The position numbers and the translations under genes are program-made. Below, piece after piece: positions 8,147 through 17,561 of a stretch of 64,000 nt of DNA (its first letter is position 1; every line of letters starts with the position of its first letter). Where the stretch lies: assembly GCA_034440355.1 (NCBI GenBank), contig JAWXBY010000123.1, forward strand, positions 1 through 64,000. Reading direction: 5' to 3'. The notes beneath the pieces are model-generated. The model was not told the origin of the DNA and did no database searches. It saw only the letters and a list, made by a program, of their open reading frames with translations. Source of the stretch: SZUA-430 sp034440355 (GTDB lineage Bacteria > Pseudomonadota > Alphaproteobacteria > Micropepsales > Micropepsaceae).

Positions 8147-8764
8147 TTAGTCCCGCGGCTTCCTTAACGCGCGGAAGACGCCTGTTGGATTTCCCGTTGC
8201 TGGGGAAGTGAGCCATGCGATTCCGAGGTCGAAGGCGGTTTTTATGCCGACGAGGATGGCGAGCGCCCATATGGGCGAGCCCATCTCGCCGACGAGCCAG
8301 CCGCCTGCGAGCACCGTTATGTGCAGTGCAAGAACGCGCGGGTAGGGCTCGAACATCAGGGCGTCCGGCGTGCGCCCTTGGAAGCCTTGGGTGCGGATCG
8401 TGTCGAGGATCAGGAAGGCGATCTGCCAGCCGATGATGGCGAGGACTGGCGCGAGGAACCCTGGGCCGATGTCGCGCAGGCCGCCGGCCACCACGCCGAA
8501 GAGCGTTATGACGAAGACGCCGTGCACCAGCGTGAACATGCCGTAGTGGAGCATGAAGAACGTGGTCGTCGAACGCCCGTCGGCGACCGTGTTCGTCCGT
8601 GTACTGATCTCCATGCGCAGCGCGTGGGTGATACCGATCGCGACGTTCTCAAACCAGTAGAGGAACAGGACCTCGAAGACGCTCCAGCCGAACCAGAGAA
8701 CGCCGATCAGTGGGATCGCGTTGACGAGCAGGATGCCGAGGAGTGGGACTGCGCGGAAAAGCAT
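8147..8764 (-). CDS. DUF6498-like integral membrane protein
   Basis: 205 residues with about five or six membrane segments (PLLGILLVNAIPLIGVLWFGW, FTLVHGVFVITLFGVV, APVLAIIGWQIAFLILD, VLALHITVLAGGWLV, IWALAILVGIKTAFDLGIAWL). The GWSVFEVLFLYWFENVAIG segment near residue 26 is the conserved core of DUF6498 proteins. Function is unknown. It is monocistronic, between the transporter and divergent mce. Confidence 0.72.
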   Translation of the reverse strand: MLFRAVPLLGILLVNAIPLIGVLWFGWSVFEVLFLYWFENVAIGITHALRMEISTRTNTVADGRSTTTFFMLHYGMFTLVHGVFVITLFGVVAGGLRDIGPGFLAPVLAIIGWQIAFLILDTIRTQGFQGRTPDALMFEPYPRVLALHITVLAGGWLVGEMGSPIWALAILVGIKTAFDLGIAWLTSPATGNPTGVFRALRKPRD

Positions 8765-8865
8765 GAGATTCCCCTGTTCAGTCGCTTCCTAGCACAACAC
8801 TTGCCGTCCGGCCGCCCGCCCTCTAGCTTTGCGCCATCTCGCTATTGCACAAGGAAGAGTAGGCC

Positions 8866-9276
8866 ATGCTGGGTCGGTTAAATCATGTCGCTATCGCGGT
8901 GCCGGATATCAGGGCGGCGGCGGAGGTCTATCGTTCGACGTTTGCGATGGGGGCGAAGGTGTCGGGGGCGGTGGCTCAGCCGGATCACGGCGTCACGACC
9001 GTGTTCATCGAACTCGACAACACGAAGATCGAGCTGCTGGAGCCGTTGGGTGACAAGTCGCCGATCGCCAATTTCTTGAAAAAGAACCCTTCGGGTGGGA
9101 TTCATCACGTCTGCTATGAAGTCGACGACATCATGGCGGCGCGCGATCAGATGCTTGCGAAGGGCGCGACGATCACGGGCGACGGGCAGCCGAAGATCGG
9201 GGCGCACGGGAAGCCGGTGATCTTCATGCATCCCAAGGATTTCAACGGCACGCTCATCGAACTCGAGCAGGTTTAG
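8866..9276 (+). CDS. mce: Methylmalonyl-CoA epimerase
   Basis: 136-residue VOC/glyoxalase-fold enzyme that interconverts (S)- and (R)-methylmalonyl-CoA in propionyl-CoA catabolism. Metal-site residues are visible in LNHVAIAV (His7), GGIHHVCYEV and the C-terminal GTLIELEQV glutamate; the length matches the family exactly. The stop codon abuts the start of the DUF1467 gene, a pairing common in alphaproteobacteria, where proS usually follows; here proS lies 9 kb further on. Nearby thiolase and aldehyde dehydrogenase genes are not in the same operon. Confidence 0.93.
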   Translation: MLGRLNHVAIAVPDIRAAAEVYRSTFAMGAKVSGAVAQPDHGVTTVFIELDNTKIELLEPLGDKSPIANFLKKNPSGGIHHVCYEVDDIMAARDQMLAKGATITGDGQPKIGAHGKPVIFMHPKDFNGTLIELEQV

Positions 9277-9549
9277 GTGATGGGGATCGCGGGCTCGTTG
9301 ATGGTGATCTCAATCGCGTGGTGGCTCGCGTTCTTCATGATGTTGCCGGTCGGCGTGCGGTCGCACCTTGAGGACGGGACGGTGGTGCCGGGGACTGAAC
9401 CGTCTGCGCCGACGACGCCGCGGCTGTGGCGCAAGGCGGGATGGGCGCTGCTCATCGCTCTTCTGATTTGGGCGGGGCTGTTTTCCCTAATCGAGTTCAG
9501 GCTGATCTCGCTCGACGACATTCCGGTCCCGTCGGGCATCCGCTGGTGA
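9277..9549 (+). CDS. DUF1467 family membrane protein
   Basis: About 90 residues with two membrane helices (SLMVISIAWWLAFFMMLPVGV and GWALLIALLIWAGLFSLIEF) separated by a short loop containing SHLEDGTVVPGTEPSAP. This layout, with the conserved ISIAWWLAFFMMLPVGVRS core, is DUF1467. Start is GTG at 9277 or ATG at 9280, immediately after the mce stop, so translation is coupled. Function unknown. Confidence 0.87.
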   Translation: MMGIAGSLMVISIAWWLAFFMMLPVGVRSHLEDGTVVPGTEPSAPTTPRLWRKAGWALLIALLIWAGLFSLIEFRLISLDDIPVPSGIRW

Positions 9550-9562
9550 GGGCCTAAAAACG

Positions 9563-9600
9563 CAAAAAGCGAGGCTGCGATCGAGCGCGCCCCGCTTTTG
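9563..9600 (+). terminator. Terminator-like hairpin after mce-DUF1467
   Basis: AAAAGCGaGG (9565-9574) pairs with CCcCGCTTTT (9590-9599), one mismatch, closing a 15-nt loop. The A-rich 5' arm and TTTTG 3' arm make it a plausible but weak intrinsic terminator, 15 nt past the DUF1467 stop. Confidence 0.5.
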
Positions 9601-9907
9601 CCCAAATCCTCCAGCCGGTCGGGGTATTCACCCTCTACCTGCCGGTTTTCCTCCCTAAACTTGGGCTGCCTCGATGTGAGGCAAATGACCATACTTCAGT
9701 CACGGTAACACTGTCATTAGTTCTCGGTGCAAAATCGCACGAATGTTACGGGCCGCTCCGAATCGTTGCATCGATGCACGAATTCGCCAGGAAGGTGTGT
9801 GGCTCCGGTCCTATAGACACCGTTTTTTACGTGAGCTTGACACATAACCGTGGTCTCAAATGTTCTATTGGGGCGAGCAAGGGTGCCGAGGCTCGGCGAG
9901 GGGTCGC
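9601..9907 (+). promoter_or_regulatory. Intergenic region with a promoter candidate for the 9908 gene
   Basis: About 300 bases without a gene. The only recognisable element is TTGACA at 9837-9842, a perfect -35 consensus, followed after 17-20 nt by weak -10 options (ATGTTC at 9860, TTCTAT at 9863). No coding pattern, repeat or RNA fold stood out in the rest. Confidence 0.35.
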
Positions 9908-11509
9908 ATGGTTCTACGTTTGTTCATCGCGTTGATGGCGTTGGTTGCGGTCGCGCCGGCTTGGGCGGACCCGACGTGGCGCGTGACCAAGAGCGAATGG
10001 ACGGAGGAGGATGAGCGCGGCTATTCGGCGTTCATCCAGAAGATCGGCGAGAGCGGTTGCGAGACGCCGGACGACTGCATCAACTCCGACGCCAATCCGT
10101 ATCGTTCGACCGACGGCAAGGGCATCAACTTCAACGCCGACTGCGCCGATCTCGTTTACATGCTGCGCGCGTATTACGCGTGGAAAAACGGTTTGCCGTT
10201 TTCGTATGTGACCGGCGTCTCCACGCGTGGCGGCGGCGACTTCCGGTTTTCGGCGAAGGGCAATCGCGTCGCGGGACGGCGCACCGTCGCAAACGGCGTC
10301 AGTGGGCGCAGCGTGATCTATGCCGTTCGCGACGCGATATCGTCGGCGAGCTATCGCATCGGGCACGACATCGACGAGAATCCGCTGACCGATCTCTATC
10401 CCGTGAAGATTCAGCCGGGTTCGATTCGTCCGGGCACGGCGATCTATGACGTCAACGGTCACGTCGCGATGGTCTATAAGATCGGCGACGACGGACGCAT
10501 CCATTACATGGACGCGCATCCGGACTTTACGCTGACGCGCAGCGTTTACGGTGCGCAGTTCGGGCGCGACTTTCCGGCGATGGGGGCGGGGTTCAAGAAC
10601 TTCCGCCCGATCCGCGTGCAGAAGGGCCGCGTCGAGATCGCGAAGAACAATCAGATCGCGGATTATTCGATCGAGCAGTTCTACGGCAACGTCGATCCGA
10701 CGCCACGGCCGGATTGGCGCGCCGGCAAGTTCGCTTATGAGGGGCTTGAGGTCGGTTACTACGAATACGTTCGCATCGCGATGGCGGGGGGTAAGCTCAG
10801 CTTCAATCCCGTCGCCGAGTTGAACGCGACGATGAAAACGATGTGCAACGATCTCTATGATCGTCAGCGGTTCGTGGAGTTGGCGGTCGAGGCCGGGATC
10901 GACCGTAAGCCGCATCCGGAACGGTTGCCCGTCAACATCTACGGCACGGACAGCATGGAGTGGGAGATCTACTCTACGCCGTCGCGCGATGCGCGCATCA
11001 AGACGGCGCTGAAGGCGTTCCGCGAGGACGTGCAGCGGTTGATCGGCATGTGGATGGAGCGTGACGAGCGCATTTCGTATGACGGGCTGAATCTGAAAGA
11101 GGATCTGCAGAAGACGTACGAAAAAGCTGCCGATCTGTGCACCGTTGTGTACCGGAGTTCGGGCGGGCAGCGCATTACGCTGCGCTATCCTGAACTGATC
11201 GAGCGGCTGTTCCGGATGTCGTTCGACCCCTATGACTGCATCGAGCGGCGGTGGGGCGCGTCGAGCCCTGAAGAACTGGCGAGCTGTGCGAACACGCCGT
11301 CGAAGAACCGCTGGTATGAGGCCATGCAGCGGCTGCGCAACCAGATCGATCGCACTTATGACGCGCGGATGGACTTCACGGTCAAGGATCTTGAGGCGAA
11401 GGCGCCGGGCTCAGGCACCGACATCGCGCCGGACGTCGATGTGAAGCGCGTGATCGACAACATGGGCTATCGGACGCCCGTCACGACCATGCAGCCGCCG
11501 GGATACTGA
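9908..11509 (+). CDS. Secreted protein with NlpC/P60-like Cys-His domain, unknown function
   Basis: 533 residues. The start at 9908 gives a clean signal peptide (MVLRLFIALMALVAVAPAWA); an in-frame ATG at 9860 would prepend 16 polar residues. The N-terminal half has a papain-fold-like arrangement: Cys79 at a helix start (NADCADLVYMLRAYY), His185 in GTAIYDVNGHVAMVYKI, and polar residues in MDAHPD (202-206), the order of NlpC/P60 peptidases. The C-terminal ~300 residues have no recognised fold and contain scattered cysteines (CNDLYD, ADLCTVVY, YDCIERR, ASCANTP). It could be a cell-wall or protein hydrolase; assignment rests on motif order only. Monocistronic. Confidence 0.55.
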   Translation: MVLRLFIALMALVAVAPAWADPTWRVTKSEWTEEDERGYSAFIQKIGESGCETPDDCINSDANPYRSTDGKGINFNADCADLVYMLRAYYAWKNGLPFSYVTGVSTRGGGDFRFSAKGNRVAGRRTVANGVSGRSVIYAVRDAISSASYRIGHDIDENPLTDLYPVKIQPGSIRPGTAIYDVNGHVAMVYKIGDDGRIHYMDAHPDFTLTRSVYGAQFGRDFPAMGAGFKNFRPIRVQKGRVEIAKNNQIADYSIEQFYGNVDPTPRPDWRAGKFAYEGLEVGYYEYVRIAMAGGKLSFNPVAELNATMKTMCNDLYDRQRFVELAVEAGIDRKPHPERLPVNIYGTDSMEWEIYSTPSRDARIKTALKAFREDVQRLIGMWMERDERISYDGLNLKEDLQKTYEKAADLCTVVYRSSGGQRITLRYPELIERLFRMSFDPYDCIERRWGASSPEELASCANTPSKNRWYEAMQRLRNQIDRTYDARMDFTVKDLEAKAPGSGTDIAPDVDVKRVIDNMGYRTPVTTMQPPGY

Positions 11510-11513
11510 TCGG

Positions 11514-12118
11514 CTAGGCGGTGAATTTGCCGTAGGTCAGCAGGCGCAGGATTGCGCGCGGGCGCAGATGCCAGCTTGCCCACGTGAGCGGTGTGTCGCC
11601 GTTCGCGTCGCGGGCGTCGATGATCGCGCCCTTCTCACGTAGCAGTGCGATCGCCTTTTCGCTGCCGAAGGCGGCGGCGCGGTGCAGCGGCGTTTCGCCC
11701 TTGGTGCGGACATCGCGCATGAAGGCGCCCGTCTCGACGTCGGGCTTCGTCGCGACGTTTGGATTTGCGCCAGCGTCGAGCAAGACCTTCAGGATGTCGT
11801 CGAACTCTGAGCGGCCCGTCTTGCACAGCGCGGCGTGAAGTGGGGTTTCGCCGGTGTCGGGCAACGGGTAATTTACGTCGGCACCGCTGTCGATCAGGAA
11901 TTCGACGAGTTGCGTGTGACCGTGGAAGACGGCGCCGTTGAGGTCGAGGTTGTCGCCCAGCGTGCCGAGACGTTCGCCGTTCAGTACCAGAAAGCGGAGT
12001 GATAGGCGCACCACTGGATCAGCGACACGCCGCGCGTGTCTTTGGCGGTCGCCTGCGTCCCCGCGGCGATCATGTCGATGACGAGATCGGCGCGCCCTTC
12101 GGCGATGCGCTCGAACAT
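11514..12118 (-). pseudogene. Ankyrin-repeat protein gene, apparently frameshifted
   Basis: Two reading frames together encode one ankyrin protein. The 5' part starts at 12118 (MFERIAEGRADLVIDMIAAG...GVSLIQWCAYHSAFWY) and stops at 11981. The 3' part continues in another frame with RFLVLNGERLGTLGDNLDLNGAVFHGHTQLVEFLIDSGADVNYP, then further repeats (TPLHAAL, TPLHRAAAFGSEKAIALLREKGA, TPLTWASW) to 11514. The break lies near 11990-12010, where one would expect the linker between the first and second repeats, so a short deletion is likely. A sequencing error is possible. Ankyrin repeats mediate protein binding; no other domain is seen. Confidence 0.7.
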
Positions 12119-12194
12119 GGTCCTAAGGTACAGACCATGGACAAAGGGTTCAAACTTGAATCTAAGGGCGCCTCGTTTTCTGCGCGCGCCCTCC

Positions 12195-13106
12195 ATGTCC
12201 GACCAAGCCGCCCTTCACGCCGCTAACATGCGCGGCATCGTAGCCGTCCTCGTCTCAATGGCGCTGTTCGTGTTGAGCGACAGCGTCGTGAAACTGGCCG
12301 GCGAGATGATGCCGGCAACGGAGATCATGGCGGTGCGCGGCGTGATGGCCGTGCTGCTGATGGGCGGCGTTGCGGTTGCGACCATCGACCGCTCGAAATG
12401 GCACTTGGTTGCGCAGCCGCGGGTCGTCGTACGCGCGAGCATTGAGGCGATCGTCGCGGTTCTCTTTCTCATCGCACTGCCGCAGCTGCCCTTGGCGGAC
12501 ATTACGGCCATCCAGCAGGTGACGCCGATCGTGCTTACGGTGTTGTCCGCCGTCGTGCTGAAAGAAGCGGTCGGTTGGCGGCGGTGGCTTGCGGTCTTCG
12601 CCGGGTTCGTGGGCGTGGTGCTCGTGATCCAGCCGACAGCCGAAGGGATCAATCTCTTCGCCTTGTCGGCGTTGGCTTGCGCGGCGCTGGTCGCTGTGCG
12701 GGACATCATCACGCGCGGGCTGCAGCCCGGCATACCGACGGCGCTTGTCACGTTTACGACGACGCTTTCGGTATGCATCGCAGGATTCGTCGGTGCGCCG
12801 CTTGAGACGTGGCACATGCCGACGCCTTACGGGTTTGCGCTGCTGGCAGCATCCGCGGTGCTGGTGAGTTCGGCGAACATATTCATCATTCGAGCGTTCC
12901 GCGGCACGGAGGTGTCGGTCGTGGCGCCGTTCCGCTATGCGGGCGTCGTGTGGGCGATCGTGCTTGGGTTCGCCATCTGGGGGCATGTTCCCAACGGCTT
13001 AGCTATTGCGGGGACGGTGATCCTGGTGGCGAGCGGGCTGTACATTATGCACCGCGAGGCGCTTCGGCGGCGGTTGGCGCGGGATCTGCCCGAACCGCAC
13101 GGTTGA
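12195..13106 (+). CDS. DMT-superfamily (EamA) transporter
   Basis: 303-residue inner-membrane carrier with about ten helices in two EamA halves (first half around MRGIVAVLVSMALFVLSDSVVKLAG...MAVRGVMAVLLM, second around FALLAASAVLVSSANIFIIRAFRGTEVSVVAPFRY). EamA proteins export amino acids or other small metabolites; the substrate is not deducible. The start at 12195 (MSDQAALHAANMRG) places the first helix correctly; earlier in-frame starts overlap the divergent ankyrin gene. No partner gene. Confidence 0.88.
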   Translation: MSDQAALHAANMRGIVAVLVSMALFVLSDSVVKLAGEMMPATEIMAVRGVMAVLLMGGVAVATIDRSKWHLVAQPRVVVRASIEAIVAVLFLIALPQLPLADITAIQQVTPIVLTVLSAVVLKEAVGWRRWLAVFAGFVGVVLVIQPTAEGINLFALSALACAALVAVRDIITRGLQPGIPTALVTFTTTLSVCIAGFVGAPLETWHMPTPYGFALLAASAVLVSSANIFIIRAFRGTEVSVVAPFRYAGVVWAIVLGFAIWGHVPNGLAIAGTVILVASGLYIMHREALRRRLARDLPEPHG

Positions 13107-13162
13107 TGCGCGGGGGCGGGTGCCCCAGGATGGGCGTTCCTCGGAATCGGAAGGAGTTGTCC

Positions 13163-13564
13163 ATGACGTTCGGTTTTTTGGCGCCTTGGTCGTCGCAGAT
13201 CTTGAGTTTGTTGCGCATCATCACAGGCCTTTTGTTTTTCTCGCACGGATCGGCCAAGTATTTTCAGTTTCCGCACGTCACGGCGTTCGACGCGATGCAG
13301 CCGATGCAACCGATGTCGCTTGTCGGGGTGGCGGGTATTCTGGAGATCGTGGGCGGTGCGCTGATCGTGATCGGGCTGTTCACGCGGCCGGTGGCGTTCA
13401 TTCTCTCGGGCATGATGGCGGTCGCCTACTTCATGGCGCATGCGCCGCAGAATTTTCAGCCACTCCTCAACGGCGGTGAGAGTGCGATCCTGTTCTGCTT
13501 CATCTTTCTTTATCTCGCAGCGGCAGGCGGTGGGGCCTGGAGTGTCGACGCGGTGCGGCGCTAG
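13163..13564 (+). CDS. DoxX family membrane protein
   Basis: 133 residues with four membrane helices. The DoxX pattern is visible: ILSLLRIITGLLFFSHGSAKYF in helix 1 (R and HG conserved), GVAGILEIVGGALIVIGLFTRP in helix 2 (the GxxExxGG motif), MMAVAYFMAHAP in helix 3 and GGESAILFCFIFLYLAAAGGGAWSVD in helix 4. DoxX proteins act in redox or sulfur stress or quinone-linked electron transfer, but most are uncharacterised. AAGGAG precedes the start. Confidence 0.88.
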   Translation: MTFGFLAPWSSQILSLLRIITGLLFFSHGSAKYFQFPHVTAFDAMQPMQPMSLVGVAGILEIVGGALIVIGLFTRPVAFILSGMMAVAYFMAHAPQNFQPLLNGGESAILFCFIFLYLAAAGGGAWSVDAVRR

Positions 13565-13573
13565 CAGGCGCGC

Positions 13574-14614
13574 ATGCAGTTTCGCGTCGCCAGCTTCAAC
13601 GTCGAGAATCTCGTCGGCGACGGCATCCGGTACTACGACCGGTACAAAGACACGACGGAGACCTATGGGGCGAAAGCGAACTGGGTCGCGTCCATACTGA
13701 CGCGCGCGAAGGCCGACATTGTCGGCATTCAGGAAGTTTGGCTCGAGGCGGCGTTGCGCGACGTCGCCAAGCGCAGTCCGTTCTTCGCGCGCGAGACCGT
13801 CTACATCTCAGCGCCGGGCGCGGGCGCCGAGAATCTGAATGGGCATCTCGCGAAGCGACCACGGGTGGGCTTGATCTCGCGTTTTCCTATTCGTGAGGCG
13901 CAGTCGTTTCAGACGTTTCCGCCGACGGTTGACCTGACGATCCCCCTGCGCGTCGACGGCGGCGTCATTGCGCCGGTCGCCGTCGGCATCTCGCAGTTTC
14001 AGCGGCCGGTGTTGCGCGCGGTTGTCGATGTCGGCGGGCTCGACGTCATCGTCTACGTCACGCATCTGAAGTCGAAAGGTCCGTTGATCCGCGAAGGCGA
14101 GCGCGGTGACGATCCGTTCGTGGCGTCGCTGGGGCAAGCGCGATCGACGATTGTCCGGGCGGCCGAGGCGGCTGCGCTGCGTCACATCATTCTCGCGGAT
14201 CTACGGGACACGAAGAAACCGGCGATCGTTCTGGGCGATCTCAACGACACGCCGGATTCCTCGAGCACGCAGACGGTGCGGGGCCCGGGTCCCGTGCCCG
14301 ACATGAGCTACGAGGAAAAGCGGGCGATGTGGGATGTGGTGCTCTATTCCACCTTTCGCATTGCGCTGGAACGGTCGCCTACGCTGCACACGCATATCCA
14401 TGACGGCGAGCGCGATATACTTGACCATATTCTGGTGTCGGAGGAGTTCTTCAGCCGGAACCCGAAGCGGATCGGGCAGGTGGCGCGACACGACGTCATC
14501 AATGACCATTTGAGCGAGGACGAGCGCGACGTTCGAACACCCGGGTGTTCCGATCACGGCGTTCCCATCGCTGAAATCGAGCTGTTGACGGACCCGCGTC
14601 ACACAAACCCTTGA
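13574..14614 (+). CDS. Endonuclease/exonuclease/phosphatase (EEP) family protein
   Basis: 346-residue soluble EEP-fold hydrolase (the fold of DNase I, sphingomyelinase and inositol phosphatases). All catalytic blocks are present: FNVENL at the N-terminus, GIQEVW (metal-binding Glu), YVTHLKSK, GDLNDTPDS (Asp/Asn) and the terminal CSDHGVP (Asp-His). No signal peptide, so it is likely cytoplasmic. The substrate (nucleic acid, phospholipid or phosphoester) cannot be told from motifs. It starts nine bases after the DoxX stop and may be cotranscribed. Confidence 0.85.
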   Translation: MQFRVASFNVENLVGDGIRYYDRYKDTTETYGAKANWVASILTRAKADIVGIQEVWLEAALRDVAKRSPFFARETVYISAPGAGAENLNGHLAKRPRVGLISRFPIREAQSFQTFPPTVDLTIPLRVDGGVIAPVAVGISQFQRPVLRAVVDVGGLDVIVYVTHLKSKGPLIREGERGDDPFVASLGQARSTIVRAAEAAALRHIILADLRDTKKPAIVLGDLNDTPDSSSTQTVRGPGPVPDMSYEEKRAMWDVVLYSTFRIALERSPTLHTHIHDGERDILDHILVSEEFFSRNPKRIGQVARHDVINDHLSEDERDVRTPGCSDHGVPIAEIELLTDPRHTNP

Positions 14615-14673
14615 GTTGCCTGGCCGGGCGGGGTCGCCTAGGTTCGCGCCCCGACGTCCAAGGGAATCTCCAT

Positions 14674-17538
14674 ATGAACAAGTTCCTGTCCGCCGCGGTG
14701 CCGATGCTCGCGATCCTGTTGTGCGCCGCTTGCTCGGAAGAGCCCGCGAAGAAAGCGCCCGAAGCCGCCGCACCCGAAGCCCAGATGAAGTTCCTGAAGG
14801 TCGAGCCGTTGAAGTTCACCGAGCGGACGCTCGCTAATGGCTTACGCGTGTATGCGATGCCGGACGCGAGCACCGCGAACGTGTCGGTTCAGGTTTGGTA
14901 CGACGTGGGTTCAAAGGACGATCCGGTCGGACGGTCTGGGTTTGCGCATCTCTTCGAGCACATCATGTTCAAGGCGACGCGGAACATGCCGGCGGAGACT
15001 CTGGACCGGCTGACGGAGGATGTCGGCGGTTTCAACAACGCGTCCACCTATGACGATTTCACGAACTACTACGAAGTGGTCCCGGCGAACCATCTTGAGC
15101 GCGTGTTGTGGGCGGAAGCGGACCGCATGGGTTCGCTTGTCGTGGATGAGACAATCTTCAAGTCCGAACGCGATGTCGTGAAAGAGGAATACCGTCAGCG
15201 CATTCTGGCTTCGCCCTATGGCAAGTTGTTTGGGCTCTATCTCGCGCAGGCGAACTTCACGGTGCATCCCTATGGGCGGCCGGGGATCGGTTCGATTGCC
15301 GATCTGGACGCGGCGACGGTGGACGACGTGCGCGCGTTTCATACGACGTATTACCGGCCGGACAACGCCGTGCTGGTGGTCGCAGGCAATTTCGATCAGG
15401 CGGAGTTCGACAAATGGGTCGATCAGTATTTTGCGCCGATCGCAAAGCCGAAGCGGGAGATTCCGCGCGTGACGGCGGTTGAGCCGTCGCGGTCGGCGAA
15501 GACGTACACGGTCTATGAACCGAATACGCCGCTGCCGGCCGTGTCGATTTCGTATCCGGGACCCGCGGCGTTGAGTCCTGACCAGGCGGCGTTGAGCGTT
15601 CTCGATTCTATTCTGTCGAAGGGCGAAAGCTCGCGCCTGTATCAGTCGTTGGTGTACCAACAGCAGGTCGCGACAGAGGTGTTTACGTTCTACGAACAGT
15701 CTCGCGATGCGGGCGCCTATAGCCTCATCGCGATCTTGAGCGAGGGCAAATCCGTCGAGGATGGCGAGAAGTCGCTGTTGGCGGAAGTCGCGCGTGTGCG
15801 CGACGGCCTGGTTACCGACGCTGAACTCGACGAGGCGAAGAACGAGCTTGTGTCGGAAACGCTGAGCGGGCGCGAGACGGCGTTCGGGCGGGCGACTGAG
15901 TTGGCGAATGCTCTGACGCGCTTCCGTGACGGCGCGTATGCGGACAAGCTGTTGAACGCGATCCAGATGGTGACCGCTGCCGATGTTCAGCGCGTGGCGC
16001 GCGGCATCCTCGACGACGGGAAGCGCGTGACGATCCGCTATCTGTCGGAGGAGACGAAGCCCAAGGACGCGGTCAGCGACGTGATCGCGACAGCGTCGAG
16101 CGTCGAAGCTCAGAAGCTCGACATCCCTGCCGCTGAGATTCCGGCTTTTGCGCTGGCGCCGGAGGCTGCGCGAGCGAAGCCGCCTGCGCCGGGCGCGCCG
16201 GTGGCGGCGAAGCTGCCGGCGGCGAAGGAGCGCAAGCTGGCAAACGGTCTGCGGGTGATCGTGGCGTCGAAGCGCGACGTGCCGCTGATCAGCGCCGAGT
16301 TGCGCGTGTTGTCCGGCACGAGCAGCGATCCGGTCGCGAAGGGCGGGCTGGCGTCGCTTGCGGCGGATGTGCTGACCAAAGGCACGAAAACGCGCAGCGC
16401 GACGGAGATTGCGCGGCAGATCGAGTCGCTCGGCGCTTCGTTGTCGGCGGCCGCGGGCGCTGACAGTTCGGGCGTGTCGCTGGAGTCGCGTGCGGACCGC
16501 ATTTCAGACGCGATGACGGTCATGGCCGACGTCGTGCGCAATCCGGCATTTGCGGCGCCCGAGGTTGAGCGTCAGCGTCAGCAGACGTTGGACGGACTGC
16601 AGGTTGCCCTGCGACAGCCGGGCACGGTTGCGCGTTCCGCGATGTCGCGGTTGCTGTTCGGTCTTGGACCGTATGGCAGCGTGTCGTCGCCGGTGAGCGT
16701 TGCCGCAATCAAGCCGGAGGATCTGGTCGGCTTCCATGGCACGCATTGGCGGCCGGACAACGCGTTGCTTGTCATCACGGGCGACGTTTCGGAAGCCGAT
16801 GGGTTTAAGCTCGCCGAGACCTATTTCGGCGATTGGCCGCAGCCGAAAAATCCGATGGGAACCGATCCCGATGCGTCAATGGCCGCGAAAGGCACGAAGG
16901 CGATCGTGGTCGACTTGCCGAAGTCGGGTCAGGCGGCGGTCAGCTTCGGTATGCGCGGTATCTCGCGGACGGACGACGATTACTTTCCGGCGGTGGTGAT
17001 CAACTCCCTGCTCGGTGGCGGGTACTCGTCGCGGCTCAATCAGGAGATCCGGATCAAGCGCGGTCTGTCGTATGGCGCAGGATCCAGTCTGTCGGCGCGC
17101 GTCGCGCCGGGACCGATCATGGCGATCGCGCAAACGCGCAATGACGCGGCGGTGCAAGTGGTCGATCTGATGGCGCTGGAGTTGCAGCGCCTCGGGCAAG
17201 CGCCGGCGACGGCGGCCGAGCTTGGGGCGCGGCAGGCGAACTTGATCGGATCGTTCGGGCGCGAAGTTGAAACTGCATCGGGTTTGGCGGACGAACTGGC
17301 TGAGTTGGCGGCGTTTGGGCTGCCGCTCAGCAAGTTGTCCTCCTATGTCGCGGACGTAAGCGCCGTGACACCGGACCAAGCGAAGGCGGCTGCGGCGCGG
17401 CTCTACAATCCTAAGAACGCGACGCTGGTCGTCGTGGGCGACGGCGCCGTGTTCTACAACGCACTGAAGAAGAAGCGTCCGGACGTTCAGCGGATCCCGA
17501 TCGACAAGCTCAATCTGGACAGCGCCACGCTGCAATAG
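14674..17538 (+). CDS. M16 family zinc metallopeptidase, lipoprotein, two-domain
   Basis: 954 residues. The start at 14674 yields a lipoprotein-like signal (MNKFLSAAVPMLAILLCAAC, Cys20), which an earlier start at 14611 would bury. The N-terminal M16 domain carries the inverted zinc motif HLFEH (His92, Glu95, His96) with the downstream acidic KSERDVVKEEYRQR region. A second M16 domain (from about residue 530, RKLANGLRVIVASKRDVPLI...) has no HxxEH and is the usual inactive partner. Such periplasmic pitrilysin-like enzymes degrade peptides up to small proteins. Monocistronic. Confidence 0.92.
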   Translation: MNKFLSAAVPMLAILLCAACSEEPAKKAPEAAAPEAQMKFLKVEPLKFTERTLANGLRVYAMPDASTANVSVQVWYDVGSKDDPVGRSGFAHLFEHIMFKATRNMPAETLDRLTEDVGGFNNASTYDDFTNYYEVVPANHLERVLWAEADRMGSLVVDETIFKSERDVVKEEYRQRILASPYGKLFGLYLAQANFTVHPYGRPGIGSIADLDAATVDDVRAFHTTYYRPDNAVLVVAGNFDQAEFDKWVDQYFAPIAKPKREIPRVTAVEPSRSAKTYTVYEPNTPLPAVSISYPGPAALSPDQAALSVLDSILSKGESSRLYQSLVYQQQVATEVFTFYEQSRDAGAYSLIAILSEGKSVEDGEKSLLAEVARVRDGLVTDAELDEAKNELVSETLSGRETAFGRATELANALTRFRDGAYADKLLNAIQMVTAADVQRVARGILDDGKRVTIRYLSEETKPKDAVSDVIATASSVEAQKLDIPAAEIPAFALAPEAARAKPPAPGAPVAAKLPAAKERKLANGLRVIVASKRDVPLISAELRVLSGTSSDPVAKGGLASLAADVLTKGTKTRSATEIARQIESLGASLSAAAGADSSGVSLESRADRISDAMTVMADVVRNPAFAAPEVERQRQQTLDGLQVALRQPGTVARSAMSRLLFGLGPYGSVSSPVSVAAIKPEDLVGFHGTHWRPDNALLVITGDVSEADGFKLAETYFGDWPQPKNPMGTDPDASMAAKGTKAIVVDLPKSGQAAVSFGMRGISRTDDDYFPAVVINSLLGGGYSSRLNQEIRIKRGLSYGAGSSLSARVAPGPIMAIAQTRNDAAVQVVDLMALELQRLGQAPATAAELGARQANLIGSFGREVETASGLADELAELAAFGLPLSKLSSYVADVSAVTPDQAKAAAARLYNPKNATLVVVGDGAVFYNALKKKRPDVQRIPIDKLNLDSATLQ

Positions 17539-17561
17539 CCGCGCCGCGCGGCCCTTTCGCT

